A program made the position numbers and the translations under genes. Under the pieces are notes generated by a model. That model did not search any database, had not been told where the DNA came from, and saw nothing but the letters and a program-made list of their open reading frames with translations. This document shows, piece after piece, positions 54,245 to 63,151 of a DNA stretch of 64,000 bases. The DNA is from Syntrophales bacterium (GTDB lineage: Bacteria; Desulfobacterota; Syntrophia; Syntrophales; PHBD01), in assembly GCA_035363115.1 (NCBI GenBank), contig DAOSEM010000001.1, positions 868,001 to 932,000 of the forward strand, written 5' to 3'. Numbering within the stretch: position 1 is the stretch's first letter; each line of letters begins with the position of its first letter.

Positions 54245-56513
54245 AGGACTTCTCCCGGAAGAGGCGCAGGCAGGCGTCCACGACTTCCGGGTCGTAGTAC
54301 TTTCCCCGGTTCGTGACGATTTCGTCGAGGGCTTTCTCGATGCCCAAGGCCGGACGATAGGGGCGGTGGTTCATCATCGCCTCCACCACGTCGGCCACGG
54401 CCAGGATTCGCGCCTCCAGCAGGATCTCCCTACCGGAAAGGCTGCCCGGGTAGCCGGAGCCGTCGTACCGTTCGTGATGCTGGTGTACGATCTGGGCCAC
54501 CGGGTGATGAAATTCGATGTTCCGGAGGACCCGGAAGCCGACGTCCGGGTGGGTCTGGATGAGGCTCATCTCGATGGCGCTGAGCCGCCCAGGTTTGCTC
54601 AGGATCTCGGCGGGGATCTGCATCTTGCCGATGTCGTGGATCAGGGCCGCCATCTGGAGACCCTCGATGCGGTCGTCCGACAGCCCCATCTCTTCCGCGA
54701 TCGCCGCGGACAGGTCCCGGACGTGACGCTGGTGGCCCGCGGTATAGGGGTCCCGGGATTCGACGATATCGGAGATGGCTTTGATGGTGCTTTGCAAGGC
54801 CGCCTGCAGCATGGCGTGGCTCTTTTCGAGGGCGGTCATGTCTTTCATCGTCCCCACGATTCCTGTCAACTGCCCCGAGGGATCCACGTTGGGACAGGCA
54901 CTGATGCTGAAGAGCCGCTCCGTTCCGTCCCGGCCGATCATGCGCCCCATTTCGCTCTTCACCGTTTCCCCGTTTTCCCGGATCCGCTTGAAGATCCGCG
55001 AATAGGAAGAGGTCTCGTCTTCCCTCACGAAGTCGGTGAAGGATTTCCCGATGACTTCCCCGGACTCATGTCCCAGCAGGGCCTCCCAGGCGGGATTGAC
55101 ATACGTGTAGGTTCCTTCCGGGTCCAGCGTGTAGATGATGTCGGGGGCATTCTCACCGAGGCTCCGGAATCGCTCCTCGCTTTCCCGGATTTTCTCGTAA
55201 TCCCGGACCCGGTTGATGCTGACGCCGATCTGGGGGGCGATGCCCTGAAGCAGGTTCAGGTCGCTCTGGCTCATGGAGCGCTGGGAACGGTAGTTGTCCA
55301 CGGCCAGGATTCCCTCCGCGTGTCCTTCGTAAAGGATGGGAACGCAGGCGAATGCCTTGACGCCCATGAAGCGTGCATATTCATAGCTCTTGGCGGACAG
55401 CTCGGGCCGGATCTGTTCGATGTCGTCCACGAGAAACGGCTTCTGCTCCCGGAAGGAGACGATGAAGGGGCCCCTGGAATGGGGCTTGTCCAACTGGAAG
55501 GACGTATTCTGGAGAAACCAGGATTCGTCGGAATTGTACCCGTATCCGTCGGCATACTGGAGCTTCGTGCCCTCCGGGTTTGCCAGGAGCACCATGCCGC
55601 GGTCGAAATCCAGGAGCCGCTCCATGGAGTCCATGACAGAGCGGAGGAGATCCTTCGTGTTGAGGATGCTCGCGGTCGCCTGCCCGATTTCGTTCACCAG
55701 GAGGGCATTGTTGTAGCTCGTATTGATCCGGTCCATCAGTTCGCCGGTCCGCTCGCCCTTTTTCCGGAGCGCTGTCTCGACCTCCGTTTTTTCCACCCGT
55801 TCCAGGCCCAGCGAAAGGAGCGAGACGACGGTGATGGCCGACAGCGTGAACACGACCCATTCGGTCTTGTCCATGAAGAAGAAAAGAACACCCGCGAGGA
55901 CCGCTCCGACGAGAAGGGATGCATTCCGGATCTGTTTCCAGAGATGACTGGCGGAAATCTCCCAGGAAACGACGTAACGGCAGACGTCTCCTCCTTTGTG
56001 GATGCAGGTTTCATGGTCGATCCGGGCGAATTTGTCCGTGAACAGCCTGCCGATGGCCTCGAGGGTGCCGAGGCGATTGTCACACTGGTAGGGTTTTTCG
56101 ATGATCCCCGGCCTGATCTTGACGATGATTTCGATCTGCTGTCTGCCAAGGCTCCGTGTGGAGACAATGCAGGAGCGGGAGGCCCGGGTGAAGATCCGGC
56201 TGAGCATCCGGTAGGCGATGGAGGGGTTGACAAAGCTCAGGGCATACTGCTGAACGTCCCCGGCGGCGGCGGAGAGGGCCGAGAAGCGGCCGGCCTCCCG
56301 GGAGATGTCGGGATTCGGAATGGCCTTGGTGATGGCTTCGTGGAAGCGATCCACCTGGTTCTGGGTGAACCAGTGGCCGGCGTCTTCGACCTGATACGGA
56401 GTCATGCCCGCATATTCGAGCAGGGCGCGGACATCCACCGCGGGATGGTGCGTCTTGAGATACTCGACGTAGTTCTTGGTGATCCGGCTGTTGTAAAGAG
56501 CGTCCGTTTTCAT
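54231..56513 (-). CDS. HD-GYP c-di-GMP phosphodiesterase with V4R-like, GAF and PAS domains
   Basis: This 760-residue protein starts (ATG 56513, overlapping the upstream stop as ATGA) with a V4R/heme-NO-binding-like domain of about 185 residues that ends in CIHKGGDVCRYVVSW. Two membrane segments (about 190-240), a GAF domain (about 280-445) and a PAS domain (about 455-575) follow. The HD-GYP domain (about 590-755) has HIRDLS-like HVRDLSAAIA, LIHDIGKMQIP and HHERYDGSGYPGSLSG, complete for metal and c-di-GMP binding. It should degrade c-di-GMP in response to membrane and cytoplasmic signals. The upstream co-translated gene encodes a PilZ protein. Confidence 0.88.
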   Translation of the reverse strand: MKTDALYNSRITKNYVEYLKTHHPAVDVRALLEYAGMTPYQVEDAGHWFTQNQVDRFHEAITKAIPNPDISREAGRFSALSAAAGDVQQYALSFVNPSIAYRMLSRIFTRASRSCIVSTRSLGRQQIEIIVKIRPGIIEKPYQCDNRLGTLEAIGRLFTDKFARIDHETCIHKGGDVCRYVVSWEISASHLWKQIRNASLLVGAVLAGVLFFFMDKTEWVVFTLSAITVVSLLSLGLERVEKTEVETALRKKGERTGELMDRINTSYNNALLVNEIGQATASILNTKDLLRSVMDSMERLLDFDRGMVLLANPEGTKLQYADGYGYNSDESWFLQNTSFQLDKPHSRGPFIVSFREQKPFLVDDIEQIRPELSAKSYEYARFMGVKAFACVPILYEGHAEGILAVDNYRSQRSMSQSDLNLLQGIAPQIGVSINRVRDYEKIRESEERFRSLGENAPDIIYTLDPEGTYTYVNPAWEALLGHESGEVIGKSFTDFVREDETSSYSRIFKRIRENGETVKSEMGRMIGRDGTERLFSISACPNVDPSGQLTGIVGTMKDMTALEKSHAMLQAALQSTIKAISDIVESRDPYTAGHQRHVRDLSAAIAEEMGLSDDRIEGLQMAALIHDIGKMQIPAEILSKPGRLSAIEMSLIQTHPDVGFRVLRNIEFHHPVAQIVHQHHERYDGSGYPGSLSGREILLEARILAVADVVEAMMNHRPYRPALGIEKALDEIVTNRGKYYDPEVVDACLRLFREKSFTLR

Positions 56514-58639
56514 CTCTGGATCATTTTCTGGGCCCACTGGAGCAGCGCCAGGAGCGGCTTGCTGCGCTGTATCTTGCGCTCCATGTAGTTGATGAAGGCA
56601 CGACCGTACTGGACGTCCAGGATCCACATGGAGTACTGCTTTTCCTGCTTGATCCCCTGCTCACCCGGGTAGGTGGCCGGGTAGATCATGACCGGGACCT
56701 TGGGAATGCCGTACACGGCGGTCAACTGCCCGACGGCTGCCTGGATCGCTTTCCAGGGCGTGCCGGCCGGGTCCAGCATGAACACCTTGAAGCCGTTGAG
56801 CAGTTCTGAAAGGTTCAGGCCCAGGTCCGATTCGTTCCTCCAGAGGGCGGCCTTCATCTGCCCGTCGTACAGGAGGGCGTGTGTCGAAACCCGCCGGACC
56901 ATCCCGTTCCTCCGGTAGAACTCTTCAACGGTGGGTTCCTTCTCTCCCGGCCGGGCGTTCAGCACGTCCATCAGGAGCCCCCCCGAGAAGTGGCGGTAGA
57001 AGCTTTCCAGGGTCCTCTGCCTTGCGGGAGTCAATTCTTCCAGGGTCCAACCGGGTGGGAGGCTTCCCGCCTCCTCATCGTTCGTGGGGAATTCAATGAA
57101 AGCGAAAAGATCCTGGGAACAGGCCCGGGGTTCCTTGATGGCCTTGGCAAAGTCCCCCACGAGGTTGGGGAACCGGTTTTCCGGCCGGAAGTAAAAAACG
57201 AGGTGGTCCATCCGGACGGAGGGCAGCCGGTGAATCCCCTCGAAGTAATTCACAATCAGCTTGAGCATGGCCAGGGCTACCCGAAGCGATCCCTTGCGTC
57301 GCGCCGCCAGGTGATGCACCATCCACGAGCGTTCGTAGGCCTTCACCATCGAAAGGTGGCCGTAGATGATGCCGTCTTCCTGATAAAGGAAATGCTCTGC
57401 GATCTCCGGGTGGTTGCAGTACAGTTTCCGGTATGTTTCCTTGAACTGATCGCGATACTCCTGGATCATCCGGTACTTCTTCGGATAGAGAAATCCTGTC
57501 TGGAACAGGAAACTCCACAGGGCGTCCAGGTCCGGTTCCTGGGAGACGAAAAGGTGCGGATCCGTCATGTTCGTCAGGATGTGGCTCAACTGCTTGTATT
57601 CCTGGATGTCCATGTCCAGGAAAGCCAGCCCGCAGATGACCCGGGATCCCTTTTCCTGGCGGTATGCCACTCTTGCCCGGGGAGCGATGACGGCTCCGCC
57701 GGGAAAGTGAATCTGCACCTGGGGCAGCACCAGACCCTGGAGAAGAACGCCGTCGTCGGGGCGCTCGAAGACGGAAAAACCCGTGAGGGAAAGGTCGTGG
57801 ATGTCCCGCTGGATCCTCTCCCCCGACAGGGGATGGCGGCACGTGATATACGCCGTGGGGTTCATCCGGTGGCGGAAACTCCGTTTCGGTTTGTTCCGGG
57901 TGCGGGGGAGGGGTTCCGGGAGGGCCGTCAGGACGATTTCCCGGGAGCGGACCCCCGGTGTATGCCGGATGCACCGGCAGGAACTGGAATATACGACGTT
58001 CCCGTCGATTGAAAGGCGGGTCAGAATGGGCCGGTCCGGCTGAAACCAGTGAAATGAGTCGGGATAGTCCGTCCGTGCCTGGATGCGGAACGCCTGATTG
58101 CTGAAATCGATGAGGTTTCCTCGGGCGGTGAAGCCGCTCTGGGTGATCTCAGCGGCAATCTCCACCGGGGCCGGGTGCCTTCTGGCACAGCGTTTCCCGA
58201 TGGCAAGCCCTTTTTCAGGGATTTGAATGGTGAAATTGCCGTTGATGGACTCCATCTCCGGGATGGGGACCAGGATGACGGACTGCCCGTCGGGGATCAC
58301 GAGATTGAGAAGCCGGAGGTGGTCGCTCCCGTTTGGAGGATCGCCCTTCCACCTGCAGGTGATGGTCCGATCCTGGCAGCATTCCGGGAACGCCTCGGCG
58401 AGAAAATCCTCTCCGTAGCGGACGTCCCGGAGATGAACCTGCAGGGGGGTGCCTTTGAAGTGGTGCAGGTTGATGATGTTGATCAGCTGGTTGGCGGAAA
58501 GTTTCTCGGCCGAACGCCTGCGTTTCAGGAAGTCGCTGCGGAAAACCCAGGAAGACAGGGACGGGGTTTCCCGGTGGTCGCTTTCCGTCGGGTGCTTTTC
58601 GCCGGTATGATCGATCTGGGTCTCGATCACGGGTCTCAA
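56510..58639 (-). CDS. PilZ-domain protein with C-terminal acetyltransferase-like region
   Basis: This 709-residue protein has a PilZ c-di-GMP-binding domain around residues 250-345: KRSFRHRMNP followed by DIHDLSLTGFSVF, giving the arginine-rich loop and DxSxxG motif. An earlier segment (about 50-240) resembles a YcgR-N-like or first PilZ-like domain. The C-terminal half (about 360-709) has YRKLYCNHPEIAEHFLYQEDGIIYGHLSM and may have a GNAT-like fold, but this is weak. The start is a TTG at 58639 with AGGAG close upstream; a GTG nine bases inside is an alternative. It is translationally coupled to the HD-GYP gene. Confidence 0.72.
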   Translation of the reverse strand: MRPVIETQIDHTGEKHPTESDHRETPSLSSWVFRSDFLKRRRSAEKLSANQLINIINLHHFKGTPLQVHLRDVRYGEDFLAEAFPECCQDRTITCRWKGDPPNGSDHLRLLNLVIPDGQSVILVPIPEMESINGNFTIQIPEKGLAIGKRCARRHPAPVEIAAEITQSGFTARGNLIDFSNQAFRIQARTDYPDSFHWFQPDRPILTRLSIDGNVVYSSSCRCIRHTPGVRSREIVLTALPEPLPRTRNKPKRSFRHRMNPTAYITCRHPLSGERIQRDIHDLSLTGFSVFERPDDGVLLQGLVLPQVQIHFPGGAVIAPRARVAYRQEKGSRVICGLAFLDMDIQEYKQLSHILTNMTDPHLFVSQEPDLDALWSFLFQTGFLYPKKYRMIQEYRDQFKETYRKLYCNHPEIAEHFLYQEDGIIYGHLSMVKAYERSWMVHHLAARRKGSLRVALAMLKLIVNYFEGIHRLPSVRMDHLVFYFRPENRFPNLVGDFAKAIKEPRACSQDLFAFIEFPTNDEEAGSLPPGWTLEELTPARQRTLESFYRHFSGGLLMDVLNARPGEKEPTVEEFYRRNGMVRRVSTHALLYDGQMKAALWRNESDLGLNLSELLNGFKVFMLDPAGTPWKAIQAAVGQLTAVYGIPKVPVMIYPATYPGEQGIKQEKQYSMWILDVQYGRAFINYMERKIQRSKPLLALLQWAQKMIQR

Positions 58640-58869
58640 CGGCTCCTGATGAAGAGCGGTTCGTCAGAATGAAATCTCTGCAAGGGCTGCTCCTCTGGAA
58701 TCGGGATCCACAAATTGGGGTATCAGTATTATATCAGCGCCCGGAATGCAAGAAGAAATAAGGGGAAAATGAACGGGAGCGCATTGGACCCCGATGGGAA
58801 TTGGAATCAGTCACAACGCCCGTTGAGAGATCGCACCAAGTCTGATAAAAGACAGCCGGAGGTTACGAC

Positions 58870-59685
58870 ATGACGGCTCTTTGCCGCTTTCATTGTGTCC
58901 CTGCCTGGAAACCCTTTGCCGCCGTGCTGTTGGCCTTGTGTTTCCTTCCCGGGATTCTGACCGGATGCGGAGCCCGGAAGGGGGTTGTCTGGCGGGAGCG
59001 ACCTGTTGCCGAGAAGGCGAAACCCGTGCGGCGAGAACTGGCCCGGATGAATTACACCATCCAGGCCGGGGCGTTCGCCCGCGTGGAGAACGCCGCTCGC
59101 CTCACGGAAGGTCTCCGGCGCCAGGGTCTCGATGCTACCTATTTCAAGGCCCGGGAGGGACTGTACAAGGTCCGCTTCGGGAACTTCCAGACCCGGGAGG
59201 CGGCCCGTGAGCGCGCGGAAGCGTTGCGGCGCTCGGAAGTGATCGAAGAGTTCTACATCGTCGCCCCGGAGGATTACGCCGTTTCCAAAAGGAAGGCCCT
59301 GGGAGACGCTTACCTGCGGAAGGAACTGGTCAAAACGGCGGCGAGCTATATCGGCGTTCCCTACCTTTGGGGCGGAACGTCCGCGGAAACGGGATTCGAC
59401 TGCAGCGGCCTCGCCATGACGGTCTACCAGCTCAACGGCCTGGATCTTCCCCGTTCCTCCCGGGAGCAGTTCGAAGACGGGACCACCGTGTCGATGGATG
59501 ATCTGCAGGAGGGGGACCTTGTCTTCTTCGCCACGTCCGGAAGCGGAAACGTTTCCCATGTAGGGATCTACGTCGGGTCGGGGGTCTTCATCCACGCTCC
59601 GGGAAAGGGCAAGGCGATCGGCCGCGAGTCTCTGGCCAGGGACTACTACCGGAAACGGTTTCTCGGTGGCCGGACATACTTGTAG
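58870..59685 (+). CDS. SPOR-NlpC/P60 cell-wall lipoprotein
   Basis: This 271-residue lipoprotein has lipobox LTGC (C33). A SPOR domain for denuded peptidoglycan lies at about 60-132 (YTIQAGAFARVENA...YKVRFGNFQTREAA). The NlpC/P60 peptidase domain is at about 150-271, with catalytic C178 (FDCSGL), H230 (SHVGIYVG) and H242. It should cut peptidoglycan peptide bonds near division sites. It is divergent from the PilZ gene; the 230-bp gap shows no definite promoter. Confidence 0.9.
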   Translation: MTALCRFHCVPAWKPFAAVLLALCFLPGILTGCGARKGVVWRERPVAEKAKPVRRELARMNYTIQAGAFARVENAARLTEGLRRQGLDATYFKAREGLYKVRFGNFQTREAARERAEALRRSEVIEEFYIVAPEDYAVSKRKALGDAYLRKELVKTAASYIGVPYLWGGTSAETGFDCSGLAMTVYQLNGLDLPRSSREQFEDGTTVSMDDLQEGDLVFFATSGSGNVSHVGIYVGSGVFIHAPGKGKAIGRESLARDYYRKRFLGGRTYL

Positions 59686-59818
59686 CCTGTTCCGCCGGGG
59701 TGGTCCGCGGTCAGCCTGCCGGTTGCAGAGGCCACGACCCCCCGGGAAGCATGGAGCGGGAGCGCCGCCGCGCGGCCGGGTATTCCCGTTTCGTATCCTG
59801 GAGACAAAAGGAGACGCG

Positions 59819-60277
59819 ATGGCATTGCACACGTTCCGGGCCGAATCGGTCCTGGAGGAGGGGATGGCAGTGGCGAACACCGTGCGGGGATTCACCCTGA
59901 CGGCGGACGAACCGAAAACGATGAGAGGGACCGACACAGGCATGAACCCCGTGGAAATGCTCCTGTGCGCTCTCGGTTCCTGCCTCTGCATCACGGCACG
60001 GTTCCTGGCCCGTCCCTCCAGGATCGACCTTCAGGAATTCCGCGTCTCCGTGGAGGGAACCCTGGACCCGGACGGATTCATCCGGGGAAAGGAAGGGGTG
60101 CGTCCGGGATACCAGGAAATCCGTATGACGATGACCATCCGCTCGTCTTCTCCCAGAGAGGAGGTCGAGGCCTTCCTGGGGCTTGTCAGGGCCCGTTGCC
60201 CCGTCAGCGACAGCCTCCTCAAGGGAGTGCCGGTTCGGGAGGAGGCGGAAATCCTGGATGGGGAAATTTCCCGTTGA
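59819..60277 (+). CDS. OsmC-family protein
   Basis: This 152-residue OsmC/Ohr-fold protein has both redox cysteines: C55 in ALGSCLC and C127 in RARCPVSDSL. The N-terminus starts at the ATG at 59819, after AAAAGGAG. The YhfA-like short form is a closer match than Ohr. The role is probably peroxide or thiol detoxification. It lies 81 bp before the SufC-like gene. Confidence 0.85.
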   Translation: MALHTFRAESVLEEGMAVANTVRGFTLTADEPKTMRGTDTGMNPVEMLLCALGSCLCITARFLARPSRIDLQEFRVSVEGTLDPDGFIRGKEGVRPGYQEIRMTMTIRSSSPREEVEAFLGLVRARCPVSDSLLKGVPVREEAEILDGEISR

Positions 60278-60358
60278 CAGGGTGGATGAATTCCATCATA
60301 GGCACACCGATGTCCGCCCCGGTCGGCGGGATCCGAAATGCCAAATGAGGGAAGTGTC

Positions 60359-61123
60359 ATGCTGGATCTGAAAAACATTGTCTTTTCCGTGGAGGACGGT
60401 CCCGACGAAAACGGGGGGAACGGCGGCATCCGCCGCATCATCGACGGGATCGATTACAGCTTTGAACGGGGCAAGTTCTACGCCATCACGGGGCCCAACG
60501 GGAGTGGGAAAACGACGCTGGCGAAGCTCATCATGGGAATCAATCCCGTAACGGAAGGCTCCATCCTGTTCCAGGGCGAGAACATCACCGGGTACTCCAT
60601 CACGGAGCGTGCGAAAGCCGGGATATCCTACAGCTTCCAGCAGCCAGCCCGGTTCAAGGGAATCACCTTCCGGGATCTCCTGTCCATCGCTTCCGGCACG
60701 GACGAGGAAATCCAGCTTCTGGCCCTGCTCCGCCGCGTGGGCATCTGCTCCCTGTCGTTCCTGGACAAGCCGGTGGACTCCAAGCTCTCCGGCGGCGAGA
60801 TCAAAAAGATCGAACTGGCCACGACCATCGCCCGGAACCCCAAGGTGGCCATCTACGACGAGCCGGACACGGGAATCGACCTGTGGACCATCGGGCCCAT
60901 GGTGAACCTGCTCAAGCGGGAGCAGGCGGAGCACGGGACGACGACGCTGGTGGTGAGCCACAACCGAGCCTTCCTGGAGGTAGCCGACGTGGTTCTCATC
61001 GTCAACGGCGGCCGCTTCGCCTACGAGGGTGATCTGAAGGGTGCCCTTCCTCTCCTGAGTGACATGAGTATCTGCAACTACAAGGCATGCGTGAGAATCG
61101 ACGATGTTGGATGCTTTCGATAA
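60359..61123 (+). CDS. SufC-like ATPase (minimal SUF system)
   Basis: This 254-residue ABC ATPase has Walker A GPNGSGKT (45-52), a Q-loop in SFQQPARF, signature LSGGEIKK, Walker B VAIYDEPD and switch SHN. The QQPARFKG and IKKIELA sequences are SufC-like. The ATG at 60359 follows GAGGGA by 6 bases. It overlaps the SufB/D-like gene by 20 bp. Together they look like the SmsC-SmsB minimal Fe-S assembly pair, with no SufS, SufE or SufU nearby. Confidence 0.85.
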   Translation: MLDLKNIVFSVEDGPDENGGNGGIRRIIDGIDYSFERGKFYAITGPNGSGKTTLAKLIMGINPVTEGSILFQGENITGYSITERAKAGISYSFQQPARFKGITFRDLLSIASGTDEEIQLLALLRRVGICSLSFLDKPVDSKLSGGEIKKIELATTIARNPKVAIYDEPDTGIDLWTIGPMVNLLKREQAEHGTTTLVVSHNRAFLEVADVVLIVNGGRFAYEGDLKGALPLLSDMSICNYKACVRIDDVGCFR

Positions 61124-62024
61124 AGACCTGCTGAAGACGGTGGCGGACCTGGAGGGGCTTCCGAAGGGGGCCTACAACATCCGAAAAAACGGGCGTCTCC
61201 TGGCCCGGGAGGTATCCGCCAACATCCAGATCGAGAGCCTCGAGGACAACCGGGGCATCGTCGTCACCATCAAGCCCGGAACGGTGAACGAATCGGTTCA
61301 TATCCCCGTCATTTTAAGCCAGGCGGGCTTGAACGACGTCGTGTACAACCGCTTCATCATCGGCGAGAAGTCCGATGTGACGATCATCGCCGGTTGCGGG
61401 ATCCACTGCGGCGGAGCCGACCCGGAAGGCCACGAGGGGCTCCACGAGTTCCAGGTTGGCCGGAAGGCGAAGGTCCGCTATGTGGAGAAGCATTACGCCA
61501 CCGGCCCCGGCCGGGGCAAGCGGTCCCTGAACCCCTCCACCCGGGTCGTCCTCGCCGAGGGCGCCCAGGCGGAGATGGAGCTGACCCAGATCGGCGGAGT
61601 CGACGAGGCGAACCGCGTCAACGAGGCCGTCCTGGGGCCCGGCAGCGTGCTCCTGGTGACCGAACGAGTCATGACCGAGGGGAGCCAGCGGGCCGTCTCG
61701 CGAAACTCCCTGGTCCTGGAGGGGGACGACAGCCGGGCCAACCTGGTGTCCCGGTCCGTCATCAAAGACGACTCGGTGCAGGACTTTTTTGCCACGCTGG
61801 AGGCCCGGGCCCGGTGCTTCGGCCACATCGAGTGCGACGCCATCCTCATCGGAAACGGCCGGAACGAGACGATCCCCTCCCTCAAGGCCTTTCACCCCGA
61901 GGCGGAGCTGACCCACGAGGCCTCCATCGGCAAGATCGCCAACGACCAGCTCATGAAGCTCATGAGCCTGGGGCTGAGCTACGAAGAGGCCGTCAACCGG
62001 ATCATCCAGGGGTTCCTGCGCTGA
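61104..62024 (+). CDS. SufB/SufD-like Fe-S scaffold protein
   Basis: This 306-residue protein is shorter than SufB (about 480) or SufD (about 420) and matches the ancestral single-scaffold type. The beta-helix core is recognisable in AGCGIHCGGADPEGHEGLHEF, SRNSLVLEGDDSRANLVSRS and FGHIECDAILIGNG. The C-terminus is HEASIGKIANDQLMKLMSLGLSYEEAVNRIIQGFL. The conserved HEA(S/A)IG segment and cysteines C97, C101 and C255 (estimates) could bind a cluster. Its start lies inside the SufC-like gene. Confidence 0.87.
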   Translation: MLDAFDKDLLKTVADLEGLPKGAYNIRKNGRLLAREVSANIQIESLEDNRGIVVTIKPGTVNESVHIPVILSQAGLNDVVYNRFIIGEKSDVTIIAGCGIHCGGADPEGHEGLHEFQVGRKAKVRYVEKHYATGPGRGKRSLNPSTRVVLAEGAQAEMELTQIGGVDEANRVNEAVLGPGSVLLVTERVMTEGSQRAVSRNSLVLEGDDSRANLVSRSVIKDDSVQDFFATLEARARCFGHIECDAILIGNGRNETIPSLKAFHPEAELTHEASIGKIANDQLMKLMSLGLSYEEAVNRIIQGFLR

Positions 62025-62067
62025 TCCGCCGCTCGCCGGTTCCGGCGGCAACCTGAAAGGATCATCG

Positions 62068-63132
62068 ATGATGTTCGAAAATCTCCTCGTGACGGGAGGA
62101 TGCGGATTCATCGGGAGCAACTTCATCCGGTTTCTCCTGGAACGGAATGATTTTACCGGCCGCATCGTCAACCTCGACAAGCTGACCTACGCAGGCAACC
62201 CGGACAATCTGACGGAAGTCGCGGAGCGATACCCGGGACGTTATGTCTTCGAGCACGGCGATGTCTGCGACGCCGCGTGCCTGGAGGACCTCTTCGACCG
62301 GCACGGCATCGACGGGGTCTGCCATTTTGCCGCCGAATCGCACGTGGACCGGTCGATCCGTCGCCCCGAGAGCTTCATCCACACGAACATCCTGGGGACC
62401 TTCCAACTCCTGGAGCGGGCCAAGGCCCGGGGGGCCGCCTTCCGGCTCTTCCATCACGTGAGCACCGACGAGGTTTACGGGAGCCTCGGTCCGACGGGTC
62501 TCTTCACCGAGGACATGCCCTACCGTCCCAACAGCCCCTACTCGGCCTCGAAGGCCGCCTCGGACCACCTGGTCCGGGCCTATTCGGAGACCTTCGGACT
62601 TCCCGCGACGATCTCCAACTGCTCCAACAACTACGGTCCCTACCAGTTTCCGGAGAAGCTGATCCCCCTGATGGTTCTTAACGGCCTGGAGGGCAAGCCC
62701 CTGCCGGTCTACGGCGACGGCAGGAACGTCCGGGACTGGCTGTACGTGGAGGACCACTGCGAGGCCATCTGGCTGATCATGCGGGAAGGGAAGCGGGGGG
62801 AGACGTACAACATCGGAGGCAACGCGGAGATGGAGAACATCGCCATCGTCCACCTGATCTGTGCGCTCTTGGATGAACTGGCGCCGGCGGAAAACGGGGA
62901 GTCCCGGGAGCGGCTGATCACGTATGTCGCGGACCGTCCGGGCCACGACCGCCGCTATGCCATCGACTTTTCCAAACTCGCCGGAGAGCTGGGATGGCGG
63001 CCCCGCCAGTCCTTCGCGGAGGGCCTGCGGAAGACGGTGGCATGGTACCTGGCGAACCGGCCGTGGATCGAGGGGATCCGGACCGGGGCATACCGGTCCT
63101 GGATCGAGGAGCATTACGGCAAAGAAGCCTGA
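62068..63132 (+). CDS. rfbB: dTDP-glucose 4,6-dehydratase
   Basis: This 354-residue NAD-dependent extended SDR converts dTDP-glucose to dTDP-4-keto-6-deoxyglucose for polysaccharide sugars. The NAD motif is TGGCGFIGSN, followed by HFAAESHVDRSI, STDEVYG with the Asp-Glu pair, the catalytic YSASK, and NNYGPYQFPEKLIPL. All are characteristic of RfbB/RmlB. AAAGGATC precedes the ATG. Other rml genes are not in the window. Confidence 0.9.
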   Translation: MMFENLLVTGGCGFIGSNFIRFLLERNDFTGRIVNLDKLTYAGNPDNLTEVAERYPGRYVFEHGDVCDAACLEDLFDRHGIDGVCHFAAESHVDRSIRRPESFIHTNILGTFQLLERAKARGAAFRLFHHVSTDEVYGSLGPTGLFTEDMPYRPNSPYSASKAASDHLVRAYSETFGLPATISNCSNNYGPYQFPEKLIPLMVLNGLEGKPLPVYGDGRNVRDWLYVEDHCEAIWLIMREGKRGETYNIGGNAEMENIAIVHLICALLDELAPAENGESRERLITYVADRPGHDRRYAIDFSKLAGELGWRPRQSFAEGLRKTVAWYLANRPWIEGIRTGAYRSWIEEHYGKEA

Positions 63133-63151
63133 CGGCGGAAAGGAGACAGCC

